From NCBI RefSeq assembly GCF_023073915.1, contig NZ_JADPKK010000015.1:62001-126000 (forward strand): a stretch of 64,000 nt of DNA. The letters run 5' to 3'. Numbering within the stretch: position 1 is the first letter of the stretch; the number at the start of each line of letters is the position of its first letter. Below the pieces are notes generated by a model. That model made no database searches. It worked only from the letters and a program-made list of their open reading frames with translations, and was not told the origin of the DNA. The position numbers and the translations under genes were made by a program. Positions 45,658-56,026 of this stretch are shown piece after piece. The stretch is from Bradyrhizobium sp. 149. Lineage in GTDB: Bacteria; Pseudomonadota; Alphaproteobacteria; Rhizobiales; Xanthobacteraceae.

Positions 45658-46596
45658 CTACAACGCCCCGCTGCCGAACGTGTTGCAGGCCTGGACCGTG
45701 CCCTGCTGGTAGCCGGTCATGAACCACTGCTTGCGTTGCGCCGCCGACCCGTGGGTGAAGGAATCGGGAACGACGCGGCCGGTGGACTGGCGCTGCAGCG
45801 TGTCATCGCCGATCGCGCTCGCCGTGGTGAGCGCGGCGTCGATGTCGCCCGGCTCCAGGAAGTTCGGCCGCTTCTTCGCCTCGCGATTGACCCAGACACC
45901 TGACAGGCAGTCGGCCTGCAATTCGACCTTCACCTGGAGCGCATTCGACTCCGCCTTGCTGCCGGCCTGCTGCTGCAGCCGCGTCACGCGCGGAATGATG
46001 CCGAGCAGGTTCTGGATGTGATGGCCGGCCTCATGCGCGATGATGTAGGCGGTGGTGAAGTTACAGGCGGACTTGCCGGAGCAGCCGCGAAAACGCGTCT
46101 CGACCTCGCGGAAGAAACCGGTGTCGAGGAAGATGGTCCTGTCGGGCGGACAATAGAACGGTCCCATCGCCGACTCTGCCCGGCCGCAGCGCCCGCCATT
46201 GGTGACGTTGCGGAACAGCACGACCTTCGGACCTGTAAAGGACTGGCCCGAGGCCTGGAAGATCTCGCTCCAGCGATCGTCGATCTCGCCGAGGATGCCC
46301 GAGATCATGCTGCCCATCTCGTCGGTCGGCGCACCGCGCCTGGCGTTGGACGAGGACTGGCGATCGGTCTGGTAAGACGGCGCCTGGCCGCCGCCGGTGA
46401 GGATCTCGGCGCCGCCGATCAGGATGCGCGGATCGATGCCGAAGGCGTAGCCGACCAGGCCGAGCACGATGATGGTACCGATACCGAGCCCGCCGCCGCC
46501 CATGGGGAGGCCGAACCCGCCTCCTCCACCACCGCCGCCACCATCGTCGCGACGATCCTCGATGTCGTCGCTGCGGCGGAAATCATCGTAGCGCAT
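45658..46596 (-). CDS. neutral zinc metallopeptidase (YpfJ family)
   Basis: 312 aa from ATG at 46596. The N-terminal ~30 residues are acidic, then Gly-rich (DDGGGGGGGGGFGLPMGG). One transmembrane helix (LGIGTIIVLGLVGYAFGI) follows, then the zinc protease domain with YIIAHEAGHHIQNLLG (HExxH, near residue 195) and further family segments CPPDRTIFLDTGFF, ELQADCLSGVWVN and TASAIGDDTLQ. Glu of ELQADC is the likely third ligand. Probably membrane-anchored, active domain in the periplasm (inference). Its substrate is unknown. Divergent from ccrM across a 405-base gap. Confidence 0.92.
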   Translation of the reverse strand: MRYDDFRRSDDIEDRRDDGGGGGGGGGFGLPMGGGGLGIGTIIVLGLVGYAFGIDPRILIGGAEILTGGGQAPSYQTDRQSSSNARRGAPTDEMGSMISGILGEIDDRWSEIFQASGQSFTGPKVVLFRNVTNGGRCGRAESAMGPFYCPPDRTIFLDTGFFREVETRFRGCSGKSACNFTTAYIIAHEAGHHIQNLLGIIPRVTRLQQQAGSKAESNALQVKVELQADCLSGVWVNREAKKRPNFLEPGDIDAALTTASAIGDDTLQRQSTGRVVPDSFTHGSAAQRKQWFMTGYQQGTVQACNTFGSGAL

Positions 46597-48132
<1,536 letters not shown>

Positions 48133-48142
48133 CTTTCCTTTT

Positions 48143-48182
48143 CGTCATTCCAGGCGCGCCTCCTGGCGCGAGCCCGGAATGA
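48143..48182. repeat. short palindromic repeat, GTCATTCC family
   Basis: GTCATTCCAGGC ... GCCCGGAATGAG around an inner GCGCCTCCTGGCGC hairpin, 40 bases, 11 bases after the ccrM stop. It is a shorter relative of the element at 20970 and may form the 3' end of ccrM mRNA. Confidence 0.7.
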
Positions 48183-48253
48183 GAAGACTGGTTGAACACG
48201 GCCGCCGCCGGGACTAGATTGATCGCCTACGCCCCGTCTTGACCGGTCGAGCC

Positions 48254-48580
48254 ATGCGACGACAGTCCGAGACATTGCTGGTGGTGCCGCTGCTGCCGAT
48301 CTTCCTGGTCGGCATGTTTCCGATGTTCCTGATCGCGCTGCTCGGATTTTTCGGCCTCGCCTTGTTTGGCGTGCTCGTGATCTGCGTCGGGCTCGCCAGC
48401 AGCAATGAGGCACACGACAGCTTCAATCACGACGTCATCGTTCACGGCTATGCGCGGGGATCGGAGCGCAAGACGCGGGCTTCCGACATGCATATCGCTA
48501 CCCGGCTCGGGCTGCGCCTGGAGGCCGTTGGCGCGGCCATGGTCATTACGGCGGCGATCGGCCTTTATTGCGCCGGCTGA
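48254..48580 (+). CDS. two-to-three-helix membrane hypothetical protein
   Basis: 108 aa from ATG at 48254 (a TTG at 48239 is possible). A long hydrophobic stretch from about residue 8 to 46 (LLVVPLLPIFLVGMFPMFLI, then ALLGFFGLALFGVLVICVGL) forms two tight helices. A polar, His-rich loop follows (NEAHDSFNHDVIVHG), then a C-terminal helix (EAVGAAMVITAAIGLYC). No family recognised. It lies between ccrM and a GST gene on the same strand, but no clear operon link is seen. Confidence 0.65.
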   Translation: MRRQSETLLVVPLLPIFLVGMFPMFLIALLGFFGLALFGVLVICVGLASSNEAHDSFNHDVIVHGYARGSERKTRASDMHIATRLGLRLEAVGAAMVITAAIGLYCAG

Positions 48581-48709
48581 TCTGCGTGGCGCGCAGATAC
48601 CGCCCGGCAAACTCGCCGGTTGCTCTCCCCGATGAGGTTCAGGCAAGACAAGGCCGCTTGCGGACATGTTGCTGCCGCTCTCGGCCAACAATCAATGGGG
48701 AGACGCCCG

Positions 48710-49396
48710 ATGCTCAAATTCTATTTCAACGGTTCGCCGAACCCGACCAAGGTCGCGCTGTATCTCGAAGAGTCCGGCCTGCCCTTCGAGCCGGTGAAGA
48801 TCGACACGCGCAAGGGCGAGCAGTTCACGCCGGACTATCTGAAGATCAATCCGAACGGCAAGGTGCCGGCGATCGACGACAACGGCACTATCGTGTTCGA
48901 TTCCAACGCCATCCTGCTCTATCTCGCCGAGAAGACCGGCAAATTCCTGCCCGCCGCCAATTTTCGCGGCGAGATGCTGTCATGGCTGATGTTCATCGCC
49001 ACTGGTGTCGGGCCGTATTCGGGTCAGGCCGTGCACTTCAAGCATTTTGCGCCGAAAGACCAGAACCACGATTACGCGCATAACCGCTACCAGTTCGAGA
49101 CCGATCGTCACTACAAGATTCTCGACGGTCACCTCACCAGCCGCGGCTACATGGTCGGCGACAGCTATTCGATCGTCGACATGGCGCTGTGGGGTTGGGC
49201 ACGGATGGTGCCGTTCAAGCTCGGCGACGACGCCTTTGCGCGATACCCGAACGTGAAGCGGCTGGTGGACGAGATCTCGGCGCGGCCCGCGGCGGCGCGC
49301 GCGGTCGCGCTGAAGGACAAGTTCACCTTCAAGGCTGAGATGGACGACGAGGCGCGCCGCAACATGTTCAAGCACATGACGACGAAAGTGGCCTGA
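48710..49396 (+). CDS. glutathione S-transferase (Nu/YfcG-like)
   Basis: 228 aa from ATG at 48710, with GGGGAGA upstream; a longer reading from 48620 is unsupported. N-terminal thioredoxin-like domain (LKFYFNGSPNPTKVALYLEE, then INPNGKVPAIDDNGTIVFDSNAI: the cis-Pro and the D-S pair bind glutathione) and C-terminal helical domain. Resembles YfcG-like GSTs that reduce disulfides with glutathione; NP-T-K in place of a catalytic Ser/Cys is consistent with that. Monocistronic. Confidence 0.9.
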   Translation: MLKFYFNGSPNPTKVALYLEESGLPFEPVKIDTRKGEQFTPDYLKINPNGKVPAIDDNGTIVFDSNAILLYLAEKTGKFLPAANFRGEMLSWLMFIATGVGPYSGQAVHFKHFAPKDQNHDYAHNRYQFETDRHYKILDGHLTSRGYMVGDSYSIVDMALWGWARMVPFKLGDDAFARYPNVKRLVDEISARPAAARAVALKDKFTFKAEMDDEARRNMFKHMTTKVA

Positions 49397-49454
49397 TCGC
49401 GCCACGTCACGATTCGAGGCCATGCGCATGCGCGTGGCCTTTTGCTTTTGAGGC

Positions 49455-51470
49455 TCAGGCGGCGTGGACCGAGTTCAGGAACTTGGCGACTTCGAGCTTC
49501 AACCGATTGCTCTCCGCCGACAGCGAGCGCGCCGCCGAGAGCACCTGCGAGGAGGCCGAGCCGGTTTCGGAGGCGCCGCGCTGCACGTCGCCGATGTTGG
49601 ACGACACAAGCTGCGTGCCTTGGGCGGCCTGCTGGACGTTGCGGGAGATCTCCTGCGTGGCCGCGCCCTGCTGCTCCACGGCAGCGGCGACCGTCGACGA
49701 GATCTCCGACAGCCGCTCGATGGTGCCGCTGATTTCCCTGATCGAGCCGACCGACTCCTCGGTCGCGGCCTGGATGCCCGAGACCTGCTGGGCGATCTCG
49801 CCGGTGGCCCTCGCGGTCTGCTCGGCGAGCGCCTTGACCTCCGAGGCGACCACGGCAAAGCCGCGACCGGCTTCACCCGCGCGCGCCGCCTCGATGGTGG
49901 CGTTCAGCGCCAGCAGGTTGGTCTGGCCGGCGATGGTGCTGATCAGCTCGACCACGTCGCCGATGCGGGCCGCAGCCTTTGAGAGCTCGCTGACGCGCGC
50001 GTTGGTCTTGGTCGTCTGGCCGACGGCCTCGCTCGCAATGCGGGCCGCTTCCTGCACCTGGCGGGCGATCTCCGTCACCGACGAGGAGAGCTCTTCGGTC
50101 GCCGAGGCGACGGCCTGCACGTTGGCCGTGGCCTCCTGCGATGCGGACGACACTTCCGTGGACAGATCCTGCGCGCGGGTCGCGGTTGCGGTCAGGGTGC
50201 CGGCGGAGGCTTCGAGCTCGTGCGATGCCGACGACACCGTATCGACGATCTCGCCCACCGCCTGCTCGAACTGGTCGGCCAGTTTGACCATGTCGGCTTT
50301 GCGGCTCTCCGCCTGCCGCGCCTCGACCTCGGTCTGCTCATGGCGCAGGCGCTCGGTCTGGACCATGTTGTCCTTGAACACCTGGATCGCCATCGCCATG
50401 TTGCCGATCTCGTCGGCCCTGCCGCGGCCGGGAATTGCGATCTCGAGGTTGCCGCCGGCGAGCAGCCCCATCGCGCGGGTCATCGAGGTCAGGGGACCGA
50501 CGATGCTGCGGGCGATCAGGAAGGCGACGATGCCGCCGAACAGGATGGCGAGACCACCGGCGATTTCCTGAATCGACGTCGTTCCGGCAATCACGGCTTC
50601 GGCATTGGTGCGCGAGTCCCGATAGTCCTTCTTCAAAGTGATTTCCGCGACCTTGAGCTTGCCGATGCTCTCGACGATCAGCGGTGCCAGGTTCTTGTGA
50701 TAGATCTCGTCTGCCTGGAGCATCGCGGCCGACGTTGTCTCGAACGCGGATTTGTAGATCCCGAGCGAGGTCTTCACCGGCGCGAGCGTAGTTCGCAATT
50801 CCGCCGCCTGTGGGCTCTTTTCGATCGCTGCGAGGCGCTGTGATGCCCTGTCCACGTTGGTCCTGAAGTTCGCGGGCCCCTTGACGTCGCGCAAGGCCAG
50901 GAAACGCCAGTTCGCGATCTGGACGAGAAGCAGCCTGGATTCGAGATCCGCGACGAGCGCCGCGGTGTCTTCATCGACGGCTGCGCGCGCCGTATCGACC
51001 AACTTGCCCATCTTGACTGTCAGTTCGTCGCCGCTTGGCAGCAGCGTCGCCTTGCCCGTCCTCGCCTCGTTGACGGCGTCGCCGAGATTGTCGCGCAGGC
51101 TTTTCATCTTGGCGATGTCGGCGATGAGGCCGTCGTAAAGCTTTCGGCGCTCTTCCGAGAGCGTGCCCTTTGCCCCGGCCTGCAAAAGCTCGGTTGCCGC
51201 GGCCTCCCGCTCGGCGGCCTCCTTCATCGCAGGCTCGCTGGCGTCGTAGATGTAACGCAGATTGGCGCGCTGGATGGCCTGAAGATGGGTGGAAATCTCC
51301 AGCACCCGCGCGGTGCTGTCCGAAAGCGCCGATTGTCTTCCGACCTGATCCTGGACCGCCCACAAATTCCAGACGGCGACCACCGCCATCACGAGACCAA
51401 CCGCCACCAAGGCCATGAAACCCGCGTACAGGCGTCCCCTGATCCGCAAACGAAAACTCGGCATTCCCAC
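49455..51470 (-). CDS. methyl-accepting chemotaxis protein, helical-bimodular-like sensor
   Basis: 671 aa chemoreceptor. TM1 is at about 15-37 ([21 protein letters not shown]); then a large all-helical periplasmic domain of about 260 residues with two similar halves, compatible with an HBM sensor. TM2 is near 305-325 ([20 protein letters not shown]), then HAMP and MCP signalling domains with [16 protein letters not shown]. The signalling half is closely similar to the two receptors at the left end of the window. It ends FLNSVHAA without a CheR pentapeptide. The start has a second Met two codons later. The ligand is unknown. Confidence 0.94.
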   Translation of the reverse strand: MGMPSFRLRIRGRLYAGFMALVAVGLVMAVVAVWNLWAVQDQVGRQSALSDSTARVLEISTHLQAIQRANLRYIYDASEPAMKEAAEREAAATELLQAGAKGTLSEERRKLYDGLIADIAKMKSLRDNLGDAVNEARTGKATLLPSGDELTVKMGKLVDTARAAVDEDTAALVADLESRLLLVQIANWRFLALRDVKGPANFRTNVDRASQRLAAIEKSPQAAELRTTLAPVKTSLGIYKSAFETTSAAMLQADEIYHKNLAPLIVESIGKLKVAEITLKKDYRDSRTNAEAVIAGTTSIQEIAGGLAILFGGIVAFLIARSIVGPLTSMTRAMGLLAGGNLEIAIPGRGRADEIGNMAMAIQVFKDNMVQTERLRHEQTEVEARQAESRKADMVKLADQFEQAVGEIVDTVSSASHELEASAGTLTATATRAQDLSTEVSSASQEATANVQAVASATEELSSSVTEIARQVQEAARIASEAVGQTTKTNARVSELSKAAARIGDVVELISTIAGQTNLLALNATIEAARAGEAGRGFAVVASEVKALAEQTARATGEIAQQVSGIQAATEESVGSIREISGTIERLSEISSTVAAAVEQQGAATQEISRNVQQAAQGTQLVSSNIGDVQRGASETGSASSQVLSAARSLSAESNRLKLEVAKFLNSVHAA

Positions 51471-51798
51471 TGTCCACCCAGATGCATGTCAATTCGAGCG
51501 GCCGGCCTAATCCGGCGATCGTCACCGGCCACCCTAGCAGCCGCGCGTCGCGTCTTTCGCGACCCACGCTGCACCGCGGCACAATGGCGGACACTCGTTA
51601 ATTGAACCTTCAAATTTTTCGCGCGCGCATGCGTCGGATGACACAACATCTGCTGATTTTATCGGCAGGTCGGCAAGGTTTTGGCGCAAAGGCTGCAGCG
51701 GCGTGCATGCCGCTGCAGCCGATCCGGCCTGCGCCACCGAGACGACCATTGCCGAGTGCGGCCGACCACACCGGCCGGACGCGACCCGCTCCATCCGC
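51471..51798. other. intergenic region between receptor and NTF2-like genes
   Basis: 328 bases without a convincing gene; several overlapping short frames are compositional. It contains a strong hairpin (51691-51720) and presumably the promoter of the receptor gene. Confidence 0.55.
51691..51720 (-). terminator. hairpin downstream of the NTF2-like gene
   Basis: GGCTGCAGCGGC-GTGCAT-GCCGCTGCAGCC: a perfect 12-bp stem and 6-base loop, 79 bases past the stop at 51799. On the minus strand it is followed only by TTTGCG, so it is a strong structure but a weak intrinsic terminator. Confidence 0.6.
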
Positions 51799-52242
51799 TC
51801 AGCTCGCGGCCCTCACGGCTGTTTGCGGAAACGGGCCGAGTGCCTTCTCGGTCAGCACCGAGTCGCAATATTCCCGGATCTCCTTGATCTTGCCCTCCTC
51901 GATACGAAACACGAGACAGTAATCGTTGTCGTAGCGCACCCCCTCGGGCGTGACGTTGTCGCCTTTCGCTTCGACGACGACGATATCGCCATCGGCGATG
52001 AAGCGGTGGGCGACCGTCCGCGTCCGGTTAACAAGGCGGGTCCGCACATAGGCATGCAGATCGTTGAGGATCGCCTGCTTGCCCGAAAAGGTGCGCGACC
52101 AGGAGTACTGGCCGGTCACGACCCATTTGGCGTCGTCGGCAAGACTTTCGGTGAACAAGGCGCGGTCACGCGCGGCCGGATCGGGACTGGCGGCGGCGGC
52201 AAAGATATCCTGCATCAGTTTCTTGTTGGCGCTCGCGTTCAT
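51799..52242 (-). CDS. NTF2/SnoaL-like domain protein
   Basis: 147 aa from ATG at 52242, preceded by AAAGGAG. Compact cone-shaped alpha+beta fold typical of SnoaL/ketosteroid-isomerase-like proteins: LFTESLADDAKWVVTG, SWSRTFSGKQAILNDLHAY, HRFIADGDIVVVEAKGDNV and YDNDYCLVFRIEEGKIKEIREYCDS. Such domains are small enzymes or binding proteins. It is divergent from a LysR regulator across a 90-base gap, which may control it. Substrate unknown. Confidence 0.88.
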   Translation of the reverse strand: MNASANKKLMQDIFAAAASPDPAARDRALFTESLADDAKWVVTGQYSWSRTFSGKQAILNDLHAYVRTRLVNRTRTVAHRFIADGDIVVVEAKGDNVTPEGVRYDNDYCLVFRIEEGKIKEIREYCDSVLTEKALGPFPQTAVRAAS

Positions 52243-52303
52243 GGCGGCATCTCCTTTGGTGAGAACAATGAGATCATCACCGCCGGCTCGTAATTCTTCA
52301 AAT

Positions 52304-52328
52304 CGATAGCGGATATGATATCTATTCG
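52304..52328. promoter_or_regulatory. dyad site between the LysR and NTF2-like genes
   Basis: CGATAG ... CTATTCG flanking a perfect GATATGATATC palindrome (52312-52322), in the short divergent gap. LysR proteins often bind T-N11-A dyads in this position. The site lies just before the LysR start. Confidence 0.5.
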
Positions 52329-52332
52329 CCTC

Positions 52333-53247
52333 ATGAATTTGAATTCGCTTGACCTCAATCTCCTGACCGCGCTCGACGCGCTGCTGCGCGAGGCCAGCGT
52401 CAGCCGCGCCGCCTTGCGGATCGGGCTGTCGCAGCCGGCGGCGAGCCATGCGCTCCAGCGCCTGCGCGACATCTTTGGCGATCCGCTCCTGGTGCGCACA
52501 GGCGCGCGGATGGAGCTGACGCCGCGGGCACAAGCCTTGCGGGGGCCGCTGGCGCAGGCGCTCGACCAGGTGCGCGGGCTGTTCGCGCCCGACGATTTCG
52601 ACGCCGCCCGCAGCGAACGGCAATTCCGCCTGATGATGCCGGATCTCGCGGTCGAGCTCCTGATGCCGCCCTTGATGGAGAAGGTGACGCGCCTTGCGCC
52701 CAATGTCCGCATTGAAATCGTGCCGTGGCGGGGACCTGCGATCTTCAACACCGAGTTCGCCCGCACCATCGATCTCGTGATCTCGATCGGCAACGTGTTC
52801 AAGGGTTTTCATCGGCAGTTGCTCTACACCGACAGCGACGCGCTGGCGGTGCGGCGCGGCCATCCGATGGCCGCGAAGCTGAAACGGCGCGAAACGTTCC
52901 TGGCCGCACGCCATGTCGGCGTCATCATCCGCGGTAGCGCGGAGGACCTGATCGACACCTGGCTGCGCGCCAAGGGCATCGACCGGCACATTTCACTGGT
53001 TGTCCCCGGTTACCTCGAAGCGCTGCACGTCGCCGCCCGCACCGACCTTGTCGCCTTCGTGCCGCGCCGGCTGATCGCGGCGCTGTCGAAGCAACTCGGC
53101 CTCGTCACGATGACGCCGCCGCTCGACCCCGGCATCGACGAGCAGTTCATGTTCTACCCGACCCGCGCACAGATGGATCCCGGCTCGATCTGGTTGCGGC
53201 GGCTGATGCTGGAGACGGGGCGGGAATTGGAGAAGAAATCTTCCTAG
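52333..53247 (+). CDS. LysR-family transcriptional regulator
   Basis: 304 aa from ATG at 52333 (MNLNSLDLNLLTALDALLRE); an ATG at 52315 adds six residues. Winged helix-turn-helix at about 5-65 with VSRAALRIGLSQPAASHALQ and LRDIFGDPLLVRTGARMELT, followed by a periplasmic-binding-protein-like effector domain (PDLAVELLMPPLMEKV, GNVFKGFHRQLLYTDSDALA). It resembles NodD/LinR-like LysR proteins of the aromatic or signal-response kind. Divergent from the NTF2-like gene; the inducer is unknown. Confidence 0.92.
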   Translation: MNLNSLDLNLLTALDALLREASVSRAALRIGLSQPAASHALQRLRDIFGDPLLVRTGARMELTPRAQALRGPLAQALDQVRGLFAPDDFDAARSERQFRLMMPDLAVELLMPPLMEKVTRLAPNVRIEIVPWRGPAIFNTEFARTIDLVISIGNVFKGFHRQLLYTDSDALAVRRGHPMAAKLKRRETFLAARHVGVIIRGSAEDLIDTWLRAKGIDRHISLVVPGYLEALHVAARTDLVAFVPRRLIAALSKQLGLVTMTPPLDPGIDEQFMFYPTRAQMDPGSIWLRRLMLETGRELEKKSS

Positions 53248-53286
53248 GGGGATTAGCCGAAGGCGTAATCCACCCTACAAGACCTC

Positions 53287-53907
53287 TCACGCCTTCTGCG
53301 CGTCCATTACCTTGCGCACGGCGGGGCGGTCGGACATGCGCTTGAAATGATCGGCGATCTTCGGCGTCGCGTTGATGTCGACGCTGTCGCCTTCGAGCCA
53401 GGTCGACAGGGTGTAAAGATAGGGATCGCAGATCGTGAACTGCTCGCCCATCACCCAGGGTCCCCTAAACATCTTCTGCTCGATGAGGGAGAAGCAGGCG
53501 CCCATGGTCTTCGGGACCATCTGCTTCATGTCGGCGAACGAGCTCTCCTCGCTCGCCCAGCGCGCGCCGCGCATCTTGTGGGCATGATTGATGTGCACGG
53601 TCGAGCAGAGATAGGAGTTGAACGACTGCACCTGGGCGAAGTCAAAGGGATCGTCGAGCGGCGCGAGCTTCGCCTTGGGAAAGGTCTGCGCGAGATAGGC
53701 CAGCATCGCCGGGGTCTCGGTCAGGACGCCGCGATCGGTCACCAGCGCCGGCACGCGGCCCTTCGGGTTGATTGCAAGGTACTCCGCGCTGTTCTGCTGG
53801 TTGGTCTTGAAGCTCAGCCGCTCGGCCGTGTAGTCGGCGCCGGCTTCTTCCAGCGTGATGTAGGTGGCGAGCGCGCAGGTACCGGTGGCGTAGTAGAGCT
53901 TGAGCAT
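53287..53907 (-). CDS. glutathione S-transferase (beta-like)
   Basis: 206 aa from ATG at 53907 (MLKLYYATGTCALATYITLE); a start at 53919 adds four residues. The TGTCALATY segment has the Cys10-type active site of beta-class bacterial GSTs. PKGRVPALVTDRGVLTETPA provides the cis-Pro and Glu-Thr pair for glutathione. The C-terminal helical domain follows (QVQSFNSYLCSTVHINHAH). Divergent from the flavin monooxygenase gene and convergent with the LysR gene; it may detoxify a product of that monooxygenase (inference). Confidence 0.92.
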   Translation of the reverse strand: MLKLYYATGTCALATYITLEEAGADYTAERLSFKTNQQNSAEYLAINPKGRVPALVTDRGVLTETPAMLAYLAQTFPKAKLAPLDDPFDFAQVQSFNSYLCSTVHINHAHKMRGARWASEESSFADMKQMVPKTMGACFSLIEQKMFRGPWVMGEQFTICDPYLYTLSTWLEGDSVDINATPKIADHFKRMSDRPAVRKVMDAQKA

Positions 53908-54043
53908 GTCGGACCTCATGGGAAAGACGGAAGTTAGCGGCTGCGGGCCCCGAGGTCCAGCATGACCTTCTCAGTGCTCTCGCTCTTCGCAGTTGCCCAC
54001 CCGCGCCCGCCTGTGCCAAGACGCCAATTGGAGGGGCTTTCTC

Positions 54044-55324
54044 ATGACCGTACTCATCGCCGGTGGCGGCATCGGCGGGCTGACGCTTGCGCTAAGCCTG
54101 CACGAAATCGGCATTCCCGCGAAAGTGTTCGAGAGCGTCGCCGAACTGCGGCCGCTCGGTGTCGGCATCAACGTGCTGCCGCATGCGGTGCGCGAGCTGA
54201 TCGAGCTCGGCCTGATGGACAAGCTCGATGCCAGCGGCGTGCGCACCCGCGAGCTCGCCTATTTCTCCAAGCACGGCAAGCCGATCTGGAGCGAGCCGCG
54301 CGGGCTGGAGGCCGGCTATAAATGGCCGCAATTTTCGATCCATCGCGGCACGCTCCAGCAGCTGCTGCTCGACACTGCGATCGAGCGCCTCGGCCGCGAC
54401 AACATCCTGACCAGCCATCACCTCACCGGCTGGAGCGAAACCACTGACGGCGTGCGCGCCGATTTCATCGACAAGGCGACAGGCAAGGCCGCGGGGACTT
54501 ACGACGGCACGATCCTGATCGCCGCCGACGGCATCCATTCGGCCGCGCGAGAAAAACTTTATCCCGACGAAGGCCCGCCGATCTGGAACGGCCGCATCCT
54601 CTGGCGCGGCGTCACGCCCGCAAAAGCCTTCCTCAGTGGCCGCACCATGATCATGGCGGGGCACGAGATCCTGAAATTCGTCTGCTATCCGATCTCGAAG
54701 GCGCCGGACGCCGCAGGCAACCATCTGATCAACTGGGTCGCCGAGCGCCACATGCCGCCGACCTATCAATGGCGGCGCGAGGACTATAACCGCACCGCGC
54801 GGCTGGAGGAGTTTTTGCCCTGGTTCGAGAGCTGGCGGTTCGACTGGCTCGACGTGCCCGGCCTGATCAAGAACTGCCCGCACGCCTACGAATATCCGCT
54901 GGTCGACCGCGATCCGGTGTCGCAATGGACCTTTGGCCGCGTCACGCTGATGGGCGATGCCGCGCATCCGATGTACCCGATCGGCTCCAATGGCGCCTCG
55001 CAGGCGATCCTCGATGCCCGCACCATCACCCGCGAGATCCTGGCGCACGGCCCGACGCAAGCGGCCCTGCTGGCCTATGAGGCCGAGCGGCGGCCTGCAA
55101 CCACGAGTCTCGTCCTGCTCAACCGCAAGAACGGCCCGGAGCAGGTGATGCAGCTCGTCGAGGAGCGCGCGCCCGACGGCTACGACGTCGTCACCGACGT
55201 ACTGTCGCAGCAGGAGCTGGAGGATGTTGCCGCCAACTACAAGCGCGTCGCCGGCTTCCAGGTGGAAGCGCTGAATGCGAAACCGCCGATCGTGAGCGCA
55301 GGTGCGACGCGCGTGGGTGGTTAA
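54044..55324 (+). CDS. FAD-dependent aromatic-ring monooxygenase-like flavoprotein
   Basis: 426 aa from ATG at 54044, with GGAGGGG upstream. Single-component flavoprotein hydroxylase shape: GxGxxG in VLIAGGGIGGLTLALSLHE, the DG motif in LIAADGIHSAAR (near 160), and the GD motif in GRVTLMGDAAHPMYPIGSNG (near 305). It resembles PhzS-like and salicylate-hydroxylase-like enzymes that hydroxylate aromatic or heteroaromatic substrates with NAD(P)H. Substrate unknown. It is divergent from a GST gene and has a RIME-like repeat after its stop. Confidence 0.92.
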   Translation: MTVLIAGGGIGGLTLALSLHEIGIPAKVFESVAELRPLGVGINVLPHAVRELIELGLMDKLDASGVRTRELAYFSKHGKPIWSEPRGLEAGYKWPQFSIHRGTLQQLLLDTAIERLGRDNILTSHHLTGWSETTDGVRADFIDKATGKAAGTYDGTILIAADGIHSAAREKLYPDEGPPIWNGRILWRGVTPAKAFLSGRTMIMAGHEILKFVCYPISKAPDAAGNHLINWVAERHMPPTYQWRREDYNRTARLEEFLPWFESWRFDWLDVPGLIKNCPHAYEYPLVDRDPVSQWTFGRVTLMGDAAHPMYPIGSNGASQAILDARTITREILAHGPTQAALLAYEAERRPATTSLVLLNRKNGPEQVMQLVEERAPDGYDVVTDVLSQQELEDVAANYKRVAGFQVEALNAKPPIVSAGATRVGG

Positions 55325-55336
55325 GCCCTCACAAGG

Positions 55337-55516
55337 GCGAGATGCGCCTTGATGTGCCCTCGCCCCTTGTGGGAGAGGGCAGCGAGGCTGGTAGACGCAG
55401 ACTCACTTGGGTGAGGGGTCTGCTTCCGCGGGCGCATCTCTGACAGTTTGAACTCGCCGAAAGATACCCCTCATCCGGCGCTTCGCGCCACCTTCTCCCG
55501 CAAGGGGAGAAGGTGC
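55337..55516. repeat. RIME-like mosaic repeat, copy C
   Basis: GCGAGATGCGC, CCCTCGCCCCTTGTGGGAGA, CACTTGGGTGAGGGG, a copy-specific middle, CCCCTCATCCGGCGCTTCGC, GCCACCTTCTCCCGCAAGG, GGAGAAGG. Same order and orientation as copy B. It sits in the tail-to-tail gap between the flavin monooxygenase and thioesterase genes. Confidence 0.9.
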
Positions 55517-55538
55517 ACCGCACGCGCGGCTGGATTGT

Positions 55539-55958
55539 TTACCGCACCACCCTCGCCGCCTCCAGCAGCCGCTCGCTCGCGGTCGCCGTCGCCAGCAGCG
55601 TGCCGTCTTCCGCCGTTAACCTGGCCTCGACGAATGCAATCGTTTTGCCGAGCTGAGTCACCTTGGCCTCGCCGATGATCGGTCCCGGCTTTGCGGGGGC
55701 CAGAAAGTTCACGGTCATGCTGATCGTGGTGGTATAGAGCCGGCCCTCGCTCATCACCAGCACGGCGGGACCCATCGTGTCGTCGAGCATGGCCGAGAGC
55801 ATGCCGCCCTGGATGAAACCGGCGGGATTGCAGAACTCCGGCTTGCCGTCGAAGGCGAGCTTGATCCAGCCTTCCCCGGGACGGGCATCGAGCAGGCGCC
55901 ATCCGAGCAGCTCGGCGCATGGGGGCTTTTTGAAATTGTCGAGCGCGGTCTTGACCAT
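55539..55958 (-). CDS. PaaI-family thioesterase
   Basis: 139 aa hotdog-fold thioesterase. Family segments: CNPAGFIQGGMLSAMLDDTM (the G-x-x-x-x-x-D-D/N motif with Asp in LDDTMG as general acid/base region), TTTISMTVNFLAPAKPG and IAFVEARLTAEDGTLLATAT. Hydrolyses acyl-CoA thioesters, often aryl-CoA; substrate not predictable. Convergent with the monooxygenase gene, with the RIME-like element between them. Confidence 0.92.
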   Translation of the reverse strand: MVKTALDNFKKPPCAELLGWRLLDARPGEGWIKLAFDGKPEFCNPAGFIQGGMLSAMLDDTMGPAVLVMSEGRLYTTTISMTVNFLAPAKPGPIIGEAKVTQLGKTIAFVEARLTAEDGTLLATATASERLLEAARVVR

Positions 55959-56026
55959 GCGAACCTCCGTTGCCAGCCACAGCTAACGCAGGCCTGCTGC
56001 CAGCATGTTGTCAGCAGGATGGGCTG

